A DNA stretch of 64,000 nt, taken from positions 1 through 64,000 of the forward strand of contig CAYYNQ010000058.1 in the NCBI GenBank assembly GCA_964473105.1, given 5' to 3'. Positions within the stretch are counted from its first letter, which is position 1, and each line of letters starts with the position of its first letter. The stretch comes from CAYYNQ01 sp964473105 (GTDB lineage: Bacteria; Sumerlaeota; Sumerlaeia; MVZB01). Positions 45,517-52,869 of the stretch are shown here, one piece after another. Made by a program: the position numbers and the translations under genes. The notes under the pieces are model-generated. The model worked only from the letters and a program-made list of their open reading frames with translations. It did no database searches and was not told the origin of the DNA.

Positions 45517-46503
45517 TTAGTCGATTGCCCAACCACTCAGTTCAACCGGAACAGCGCTCGTGTCATCATAGACGGTGATCTCATCGAACATCGCATGCTT
45601 GAACGAGGCGAAGCCCAACTTGACGGTTGCATTGCCACCAACGCCACCGGGATCAGCAGCCTGTCCCCTCGTGTCGATAGCAGCGCCACCAGCGTCGATG
45701 AAAGCGGTCCAGCCACCAGCATCGTTGCAAGTCTGCGTGGCAACCGTGTAGTCGAGGCAGGCATACTGCGCGCCACCGGTCGAGTCGCCAAGCACGGATT
45801 TCACCCAGTAAGGATTGCCCTCAGCCGCATTGGCCGTATTCATTGCAATACCCCTGAAACCACCAGCGTTATTGAGGACGAAGGCATTTGCTCCTGCGTA
45901 AAGCTGGCCAGGAACACCCTCTACGTGGCGAATGGCGCCAGCCCACCCGGTCCAGTGGCTGGTCCCGAGCTCGACTTCTTGTTCCACGTCACCCTGTGAA
46001 TCCTGCTCGTCGCCCCAACCTGGGCCACCCTCGGAGCCGTCAAGCCATGGGCCAAAGTTGTTACCCGTTGCCGGATACGGTTCACCCGCCGGAGCAACAC
46101 TTGAAATACCGGAAGCTTGGAAAACGCAGGTAAGGCCGTTTCCACGGGTATAGGTCGCCGTGCTGATAATGCCCGATGTTCCCCTGCCCAAGCCGCTAAA
46201 GGTCCAGTTCGTATGGAACATTCTGTAGTTTCCCGATCCCGCCGGAAATTCATACAGACGCGTGATGTTGTCAGCGCAACCATCGGCGTTGGTCCCGCCC
46301 TGACCAGGATCGCATGTTGCCGGCAGTCCCGGTATTCCGTCAGTGGAATCGTCACCGATGTCCCAGTTGGGGTCTGATGCCAAGGCAGTTGCGCCACCAC
46401 TAGCTCCCAATGCATCAAAGTTCTCATAAAATGAAGCCGCTGATGCGGTCATACTCATACCCACCATAGCCAGCAACCCTGCTGCTGCAATCAACTTACT
46501 CAT
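45517..46503 (-). CDS. Secreted VPVELS-tail family protein, copy 2
   Basis: This 328-residue exported protein starts MSKLIAAAGLLAMVGMSMTASA (signal peptide), with AAAGGGAGG 10 bases before the ATG. It is the closest paralogue of copy 1: YENFDALGASG, GCADNITRLYE, FHTNWTFSG, TYTRGNGLTCVF, NFGPWLDG, LGTSHWTGW, LGDSTGGAQ and CLDYTVATQTCNDAGGW align throughout. It ends LGFASFKHAMFDEITV...VPVELSGWAID. The conserved tail is the last ten residues in copies 1, 2 and 3, as expected of a sorting or closing-strand signal. No enzymatic motif is visible. The long AT-rich upstream region suggests its own strong promoter. Confidence 0.85.
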   Translation of the reverse strand: MSKLIAAAGLLAMVGMSMTASAASFYENFDALGASGGATALASDPNWDIGDDSTDGIPGLPATCDPGQGGTNADGCADNITRLYEFPAGSGNYRMFHTNWTFSGLGRGTSGIISTATYTRGNGLTCVFQASGISSVAPAGEPYPATGNNFGPWLDGSEGGPGWGDEQDSQGDVEQEVELGTSHWTGWAGAIRHVEGVPGQLYAGANAFVLNNAGGFRGIAMNTANAAEGNPYWVKSVLGDSTGGAQYACLDYTVATQTCNDAGGWTAFIDAGGAAIDTRGQAADPGGVGGNATVKLGFASFKHAMFDEITVYDDTSAVPVELSGWAID

Positions 46504-47177
46504 GATCTCTAATCCTCCCTTTAATATTGGATATCCGAGATTTCAATCAAAGCCAGCGCTTCCTAAAATTTAATCAGCGCCGATCTTCCCTGATCCTTTG
46601 AATGTATCTTCAAATGGATCCGATGGGGAATCTAATCCCCGGTGTCAATATATTCCGTGCAACCGAAAATCTCTTCCGAGACCCGCCAACGGAATATGCA
46701 TCGTTCCGCAGAAAGGCCCCTAAGGAAAAATCTCGATCGTCTTCTCGTCCCTCCTTTCCACACCCTGACTGATTGGCACACAGGGCTGATATCTCATATC
46801 ACACTTCGCCCGGGACCAATGGGCCCACTGTCCCTGAAAACTAGGGACAGATCGCAAAAACAACAGCCTTCAGGCCCACACCATTTGGGGGGAATATAGC
46901 ATATCTCCACAGTGCGTCAACAGATTTTCCGATACTAGACGCAACGTTATGCGGTCTTGCCATCACCCATCCTTCAAAATTTCAGATCACTCACCTTAAA
47001 CTATTTAATATAGGATACCCAATATATTAGATTTACACACTTTTCCGCATAGGGATTAAGTAAAAAAACGCAAGGGAGCGGAATAAGAAAACTCCAACAT
47101 CCTTCCAATTAGGGCATGGATATGAAACGATATGGACTCGGTAGAACAGAATGAACCTCAATTATTAAAGGCGTTAC
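46504..47177. promoter_or_regulatory. Long AT-rich divergent spacer with inverted repeat
   Basis: This 674-base spacer separates divergent copy 2 of the VPVELS family (minus) and the GH32-like lipoprotein (plus). It is clearly more AT-rich than its surroundings, especially at 46980-47110 (TTTAATATAGGATA and similar). It contains an exact inverted repeat, CTGTCCCT-gaaaact-AGGGACAG, at 46828-46850. No gene is evident; an 85-codon frame at 46642-46899 has no ribosome site. It probably holds two promoters and perhaps an operator. Confidence 0.45.
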
Positions 47178-49310
47178 GTGATCATGCCCTTAATCTATGC
47201 TTTCAAATCATTGAAGGCTTCCTTCACCTTCCTCAACGCGTGTCGATCCCGGAATAATGCCCTCCTCCTCATCGTTATCCTGCTCCTTCCGGCTTGCATG
47301 ACCCGAACACGTGACATCATCATTGCCGATTTCGAGGATTCTGACTTCGCGGAATGGACGGTCCAGGGCGAAGCATTCGGGTCCGGCCCTGCCAGCAACA
47401 CCTTGCCCGGACAAATGATCGTCAGCAATTACAAGGGCCGGGGTTACATCAACAGCATGCATGGCGGGAACAGCTCCCAAGGGTCGCTGTCCTCACCCGA
47501 ATTCACCATCCATCGGGATTATATCAATTTCCTGGTCGGTGGCGGGGATTTCCCACTTGACCGCGACCCGACCATCGAGCGCGGTGTCGGGGCTGTCAAG
47601 GGCAAGGCTGAAAAGGTCAGGATCGAACTGGGCGAATGCTGTGTCAATCTGATCGTGGACGGCAAGGTGGAAAAAACTGCTACGGGCATTCGTCGTTCGG
47701 GGGCCGATAACGAACACCTTTCATGGTATAGCTGGGATGTCACGGAACTCCGTGGCCAGACCGCGCACATCGAGATTGTGGACAGGAACTCCGGGGATTT
47801 CGGACACCTGACCGTCGATCAGATCCTGCAGAGTGATCGGCGCAGGATGATCCTCTACCAAAACGAAATGCTCACACGCGCCAATGCCAGCATGCAGGGC
47901 GCCAGAGTCCGTGCCGAGGCCGATCCCACGCGCCCGACATATCACCTGATGCCCCCGGGTGCATACTCGAACGCTGCCCACGGCCCGGTCTATCACAAGG
48001 GATATTATCATGTATTTTATCAGGTCAGCCCTTGGGGCTGGGGTAACGGACGTCGCTGGTATTGGGGGCATTGGCGCAGCAAGGACCTTGCACACTGGGA
48101 ACACCTGCCGTTGATGCTCTGGCCCTCAGAGGAAAAGGGTGAATTTCTCGTCATGGCCGGCACATGCGTCATCAGCGACGAGGGTATCCCGATGATCTTC
48201 TACTCGAGCAATGCGCTGGGTGCCCGGGGCATTGAACAGTGGATGGCGATCGGTGATGACGACCTGATGAACTGGAAGAAATACCCGGCTAACCCCCTGA
48301 TCGAGGGACACGGGGTTGACCCATGGATGTTCAGGGAGGATGGACGCTGGTATATGGTCCTCGGCGGTTCCGGCGCGGCGGCCAAGAAGGAGGGCGGGTT
48401 CAACTTGCATGTCTCGGATAACCTGATCGACTGGGAGTTTCTCGGCTACCCGATAGAGGGCGGAGTTGGTGAACGGGTGTTATCTTCCTGGGAGGTGCCC
48501 AATTTTTTCAAGCTCGATGACAAGTGGGTCCTGGTCTTCGAGCCGCATGGGCCGACAAAATATGTGGTCGGGAGCTTTGACCTTGAGTCCTATAAGTTCC
48601 ATCCCGAGCATGAGGGGTTCATGGACTACTCCGGTGTCTCCAAATTTGACTTTAAAACGGAAGGCTTCATCGACATGGATGCCCATTTCGTCGGGAGTTC
48701 ATCGATGAAGGGTCCCGATGGCAGGCGAATTCACTTTGCCTGCGTGACGGGATTCGACCCCAACCTCAAAGGACCCTACCTGGTCGAGGACCGCGGCTGG
48801 AATGGCTGCATGTCCCTCCCGCGTGTCCTGTCGGTCAGGCCCGATGGCAGGCTGGAACAACAGCCGATCCCGGAACTGGCCAAGCTGCGTGGCAGACGCT
48901 TTTCAGCCTCAGGTGTGCGTCTGGACAATAATTCCTTCATACCGGATGATAACGGGGGCGACACCATCGAGATCAAGCTTGAGATTGAGCCGGGTACGGC
49001 CAGCGAGATAGGCCTTCGTGTGCGCCGTTCAGATGACGGCGAACGGTATATCCCCATCCGCTGGGACGGACAGGTGCTCCACCTCGACGATCATGTGGGA
49101 CCTGTCGGAATGCTTGAGGGTGAGGACACGCTGCGCCTGCATGTCTTCCTGGACCGCTCCGTGATGGAGGTTTTTGGAAACGACTGGGTTTGTTTCACGA
49201 ACATCATATACCCGCCCGCGGAGGACCTGAAGGTGGAAGTCTATGCGAAAGACGGCTCCGCAACAATCAAGTCACTCGATATATGGCAGATGGGCACGAT
49301 CTGGAAATAA
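47178..49310 (+). CDS. GH32-like lipoprotein with altered nucleophile motif
   Basis: This 710-residue protein has an atypically long N-region and then a lipobox, VILLLPAC, so it should be a lipoprotein. Next comes the levanase-associated module (IIADFEDSDFAEWTVQGEAFG to VDQILQSDRRR). The GH32-like propeller includes YHVFYQVSPWGWG, WRSKDLAHWEHLPLMLWP, VDPWMF (RDP-like) and WEVPNFF (acid/base-like Glu near residue 439). The C-terminal beta-sandwich ends LRLHVFLDRSVMEVFGNDW. The nucleophile motif NDPNG of GH32 is NAAHG here (residues 265-269), so the Asp nucleophile is lost. It is related to the protein at 25769-27826. The family is clear; ordinary fructosidase activity is unlikely. Confidence 0.85.
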   Translation: MIMPLIYAFKSLKASFTFLNACRSRNNALLLIVILLLPACMTRTRDIIIADFEDSDFAEWTVQGEAFGSGPASNTLPGQMIVSNYKGRGYINSMHGGNSSQGSLSSPEFTIHRDYINFLVGGGDFPLDRDPTIERGVGAVKGKAEKVRIELGECCVNLIVDGKVEKTATGIRRSGADNEHLSWYSWDVTELRGQTAHIEIVDRNSGDFGHLTVDQILQSDRRRMILYQNEMLTRANASMQGARVRAEADPTRPTYHLMPPGAYSNAAHGPVYHKGYYHVFYQVSPWGWGNGRRWYWGHWRSKDLAHWEHLPLMLWPSEEKGEFLVMAGTCVISDEGIPMIFYSSNALGARGIEQWMAIGDDDLMNWKKYPANPLIEGHGVDPWMFREDGRWYMVLGGSGAAAKKEGGFNLHVSDNLIDWEFLGYPIEGGVGERVLSSWEVPNFFKLDDKWVLVFEPHGPTKYVVGSFDLESYKFHPEHEGFMDYSGVSKFDFKTEGFIDMDAHFVGSSSMKGPDGRRIHFACVTGFDPNLKGPYLVEDRGWNGCMSLPRVLSVRPDGRLEQQPIPELAKLRGRRFSASGVRLDNNSFIPDDNGGDTIEIKLEIEPGTASEIGLRVRRSDDGERYIPIRWDGQVLHLDDHVGPVGMLEGEDTLRLHVFLDRSVMEVFGNDWVCFTNIIYPPAEDLKVEVYAKDGSATIKSLDIWQMGTIWK

Positions 49311-49360
49311 AGGCCGGGCCAGCCGCGACTCTATTTTTTTAGCCCCTCTGAGAACCGCAA

Positions 49361-50038
49361 TCAACGCCTTTTCGTTGCACTCCCCGGAATGGTCGAGCCG
49401 TCATGGTGATAGACGACTTGGCCGTGGCTTTGCGTCCCGTTGGTCGGGTCGTAGAAATACTCCATGTTTCCAAGGAAGACATCACAATGCCACCCCAGAT
49501 CCGGTCCGGCACTTTCCAGCTGCCAGAACCCCGGGTAGATGTCCCTTGCCGGATTGGAAAAGGGGGTGTTAATGGGCTTTTCACCGTGCGGGGAACCCGA
49601 AAAAATGGAGGAAAGATTTTTCCCAAGCCCCGCCTTGCTGATACATAGGGTAGTGTCACCCGTTGTCATCAACGTATTGAAAATATCGATCGGGACGGCG
49701 GAGATATACTCAATGGGGGTTGTCAGGAGTATCCCCTGCGTGAAAGCCCCGGGGATATCCGGGGTGTGTAACCAAGACACACACCAACCATTTAAGACGC
49801 AGTTTCCAGGCGCCACCGAATTGGGTGGAGCCATGGCCGGGGTGACGGGAAACTGTGTATAGTCAGCCTCGTAGGCGATCATGGCCACGCCGATGGCACG
49901 CATGTCGGACAGTGTGCGGGTGACTTGCGAACGAATTCGGGCCTCCAGCAGGTTGGGCACTGCGATCGCCGCCAAGATGGCAATGATGGCCACCACGATC
50001 AACAGTTCAATCAGCGTGAATCCTCTTCTCAAATTCAT
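49361..50038 (-). CDS. Second orphan prepilin-like protein
   Basis: This protein of 225 residues starts MNLRRGFTLIELL, a prepilin leader, followed by the helix VVAIIAILAAIAVPNLLEARIRSQVTRTLSDMRAIG. Two adjacent ATGs exist at 50041 and 50038; GGAGGG lies just upstream and favours the second. The C-terminal part carries EYFYDPTNGTQSHGQVVYHHDG, the same ending type as the prepilin at 2970-3668, so the two are paralogues. It converges on the GH32-like lipoprotein gene and is divergent from the parvulin-like gene. No pilus or type II secretion machinery genes are in the window. It may be assembled into a thin pseudopilus that helps display or secrete the surrounding exported proteins; that is speculation. 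Confidence 0.88.
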   Translation of the reverse strand: MNLRRGFTLIELLIVVAIIAILAAIAVPNLLEARIRSQVTRTLSDMRAIGVAMIAYEADYTQFPVTPAMAPPNSVAPGNCVLNGWCVSWLHTPDIPGAFTQGILLTTPIEYISAVPIDIFNTLMTTGDTTLCISKAGLGKNLSSIFSGSPHGEKPINTPFSNPARDIYPGFWQLESAGPDLGWHCDVFLGNMEYFYDPTNGTQSHGQVVYHHDGSTIPGSATKRR

Positions 50039-50041
50039 CAT

Positions 50042-50499
50042 AGCCCTCCTAACCTCCCTGTTTGCATAACCACGGAACATATGCCTCCCGACTGTAGCCC
50101 CCTGATAACACTTTTTTTGTCCGTCCACCATAAAAACCTAGGCCCGGCATAACAGAATCCACGTTGCTCGACCCTGAACTCATAGATGCCATGCCGAAAA
50201 CGATTAGTTTCGAACATGTCCAAGGTCCAACAGGGGACATGGCGGGAAAGCTGATGCTGTGACATTGACCCCCATCGGATAGATGTGGGGTAAGATGGTA
50301 TACATGAGGTCGCTGGAAAACAATCTGGAGGGGTGTTCCAAGTATCAGGATAAATCAGGGGGTTTTTAGCCCTAACCAAACCATCCTGATAATCCTTACG
50401 GACAATTAAAACTCTTGATCTTAAAGACAATTCAACCCTATACTGGACCCCTAGTCGCAATATATTCTGCTCATTATCCAAACAGGAGGTTAGAACCAT
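50042..50499. other. Intergenic region between divergent genes
   Basis: This 458-base spacer lies between the prepilin gene (minus) and the parvulin-like gene (plus). It holds the ribosome sites of both (GGAGGG near 50045 and AGGAGGT near 50485). Other frames across it, such as the minus-strand one at 50038-50574, look spurious. I see no further element. Confidence 0.5.
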
Positions 50500-52176
50500 A
50501 TGATACCTTTGGCAGAGGCTGTAATCCGGGGCATAAAATGCATTGGAAGGCGGCTTGGGATACTCCCTAGTCACTCGGGAATATCCAGGTTTTCCTCATA
50601 TATCCAGCCTTCAGGTTTCCCTCCAGCCCTTCGACGGTCCTGCCCTGCTTTCTGCTCCTGCTTTTTGCTCACGTTGGCTATCACCCATCAGGTTACTTAC
50701 GCTGAAAACAATACTGGACCCCAGTTACCTCGGTCCAGGCCAAAGGGAACGGCCTCCGTTCTACCCAATGGCGAAGACATCATCCTCAACGGTCAGCCGG
50801 GCGACAGACTGGTTGCGTCGTATGACGGCCTCGAGATGTATGAGGAAGAATTCTACATGCGTCTCAATGGTTCGGTCCATTGGTTCAAGCTAACGGGACC
50901 GGACAAGCTGGAGGACGAGACACTGCTCTGGCGCGCTGTTCGTGAAGGACTGACAGAGAGGAACATGCAGCGTGAAGCAGTGCGCAATGGCGCGAACGAC
51001 GACCCGATTTTCCTGAAATACCTCGAGCGCTCCCGCCTGTCGTCCATTGCTGCTCTTGCAGCAGGAACACTACGCCCGATGCTGCCCGAACCACACGTGC
51101 TTGACACGAGTACACCGGGGGATGATGAGCTCCGTTCACGGTTTCACCTCTGGCAGAAGGTCGAGGTCAAAGCAGAGCCCATAAATGTCCACTACATCGT
51201 CTTGTCCAAGAACGAGAACGATCCCGATCACAATGAGATCCAGGGCCTCAAGGCCGAGCAGGCACTTGCACGAATCGAGGGTGGCGAGGATTTCATCAAC
51301 GTGAAGCTGGAGGTCTCGGATGAATCATCGCCCTCACGCGAACCCTGGAAATTCGAGCGGCGTGACGAAAATCTGCGCCCTTTGCGCGAGATCATCGAGT
51401 TCATGGAGGCGGGAGAGGTTTCAGAAGTCCTCGAGAGAGACTCGGGCTTCTATATTTTTTACGTCCTCCCTGACCAGGAATGGAACGACTTCTCCAGCCT
51501 TGAGGCTATCAAGATCAACCCACCCCTGCTGCAGAAACTGGTCGGACACACAATCAGCCTGCGTCCCCATAACAAGCCGCTTCATGACTATATTGATACG
51601 CAACTGGACATCCCTGCGGGCTATCAGGAATTCGACTGGTCATCTCTGCCAAGTGACGGGTTGCCTTCGCCGGAAACCGTCCTCGCCGGTCTTGACAACC
51701 TCCAGTTCACGTTCCAGGACATGGACGACGTCACGCAGCTCACATCAGACGGAGACCGTGCCCCCCTGACGCGGCATTCTGTCGAGCAATGGGCAAGGGT
51801 GCTGCGATATGAAATCCTGCTGTACGACCTGGTTGATCGGGGGGGAATAGAAATCGACGAATCGGCCCTGACAGGCTTTGAACTGTCCAAAATGAGCTGG
51901 TATGGAAAATGGCTCCGGTTAAATCTCTGGCAAATGTACCTGTTGACAGAACCAGATGAACAGCAGGACAGCCAAGACGTCATTAATGCAATCAAGCAAA
52001 CAGCCCAGGACCACATCGAGAGCCTCAGGATCGATGTGGTAGAGAGCCTGACCCTTCACCTGCCGTGGGCCCAGCTTGATTACGAAAGAGTCGACTGGTT
52101 CGACCCGGACAAGTATGGAGAGAAGGTGGAACCCATTGACCCCGAAGAACCCGCAAAGCCAAAATTGAGCAGCTGA
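50500..52176 (+). CDS. Exported SurA/parvulin-like protein
   Basis: This is a 558-residue exported protein with an unusually long N-region before its signal helix (FCSCFLLTLAITHQVTYA, near residues 50-70). The arrangement resembles SurA/PpiC peptidyl-prolyl isomerases: a helical N-domain (AVREGLTERNMQREAVRNGA), then a parvulin-like stretch (DDELRSRFHLWQ, INVHYIVLSK, AEQALARIEGGEDFINV, MEAGEVSEVLERDSGFYIFYVL). The usual GG-x-LG parvulin core is missing (SREPWKFERRDENL instead), so it may be a chaperone without isomerase activity. A second copy with an internal stop lies at 60985-62541. AGGAGGT precedes the ATG by 10 bases. Its neighbours are exported proteins, fitting a role in their folding outside the cytoplasm. 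Confidence 0.75.
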   Translation: MIPLAEAVIRGIKCIGRRLGILPSHSGISRFSSYIQPSGFPPALRRSCPAFCSCFLLTLAITHQVTYAENNTGPQLPRSRPKGTASVLPNGEDIILNGQPGDRLVASYDGLEMYEEEFYMRLNGSVHWFKLTGPDKLEDETLLWRAVREGLTERNMQREAVRNGANDDPIFLKYLERSRLSSIAALAAGTLRPMLPEPHVLDTSTPGDDELRSRFHLWQKVEVKAEPINVHYIVLSKNENDPDHNEIQGLKAEQALARIEGGEDFINVKLEVSDESSPSREPWKFERRDENLRPLREIIEFMEAGEVSEVLERDSGFYIFYVLPDQEWNDFSSLEAIKINPPLLQKLVGHTISLRPHNKPLHDYIDTQLDIPAGYQEFDWSSLPSDGLPSPETVLAGLDNLQFTFQDMDDVTQLTSDGDRAPLTRHSVEQWARVLRYEILLYDLVDRGGIEIDESALTGFELSKMSWYGKWLRLNLWQMYLLTEPDEQQDSQDVINAIKQTAQDHIESLRIDVVESLTLHLPWAQLDYERVDWFDPDKYGEKVEPIDPEEPAKPKLSS

Positions 52177-52312
52177 ACAAGGCAAGCCAACGAAAATCCC
52201 CCTGAAATCCGGCAGTGGTTCGACCCGCATGATCCAAGGAGCGCCATCTTTGCCGGTCGGAACTCATCCCTCATGCAAACAGGCATGGCGGGCTTGCGGT
52301 AACGAAACGACG

Positions 52313-52813
52313 ATGTTGAAACCGCTGGTCAGGATGACCATGAAAGTTCATCTCCTCCTGATAACCATTCAGGCTCTCGGTTGTTCTTCGGGCAATGAGA
52401 CCTTCGTGCCCGGATCTGAAACCAACATCCCCAACCCACTGGTTGTGGACATAACAGGCAAGGCATACGAATGGCACATTCGCTACCCCGGACCTGACGG
52501 CCTGCCCGATACGGCGGATGACCATCATGCGTTACGGGACCTGGCGCTTCCCGCCCTTACCGATGTCAGACTGCAACTGCACAGCCGTGATTACCTTTAC
52601 ACCTTCACGCTCCCCCATCTTGATCTCAAGGAAATCGCCATCCCTGACCTGATGTTCCATCTGGAGTTCAATACCGGACCCGAGGGTATCCACGAATTGC
52701 TGGGCGATCAGATGTGCGGATATTCCCACCCGAAATTAATGGGAAAACTCAACGTGGTATCGCATAATGACTTCAACTCACTGGTCCATATTCGGAGTCA
52801 ATCAGGCCTCTGA
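52313..52813 (+). CDS. CuA-domain-like (COX2-like) lipoprotein with degenerate copper site
   Basis: The product is 166 residues from ATG 52313, or 157 from ATG 52340 (AGGA 5 bases upstream, then MKVHLLLITIQALGC, a lipobox). The body matches the soluble CuA domain of cytochrome c oxidase subunit II: VDITGKAYEWHIRYPGPDG at the start, and HELLGDQMCGYSHPKLMGK at the end aligning with the usual C-x-E-x-CG-xx-H-xx-M. Of the CuA ligands the Cys and His of CGYSH are kept. The first Cys is Gly, the Glu is Gln, the HSF His is Tyr (YTF), and the Met is shifted by one. It is directly upstream of a SCO1-type copper protein. No oxidase subunit I gene is near. Confidence 0.75.
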   Translation: MLKPLVRMTMKVHLLLITIQALGCSSGNETFVPGSETNIPNPLVVDITGKAYEWHIRYPGPDGLPDTADDHHALRDLALPALTDVRLQLHSRDYLYTFTLPHLDLKEIAIPDLMFHLEFNTGPEGIHELLGDQMCGYSHPKLMGKLNVVSHNDFNSLVHIRSQSGL

Positions 52814-52869
52814 AGAATAAGAGAAATTGATCACTTGAAGCATCTTGCGATCACGGAGGAAATCAATCG

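Noticed and set aside
46642..46899. 85-codon frame in the spacer between the VPVELS copy 2 gene and the GH32-like lipoprotein gene
   Set aside because: No ribosome site and it spans the inverted repeat; codon use looks random.
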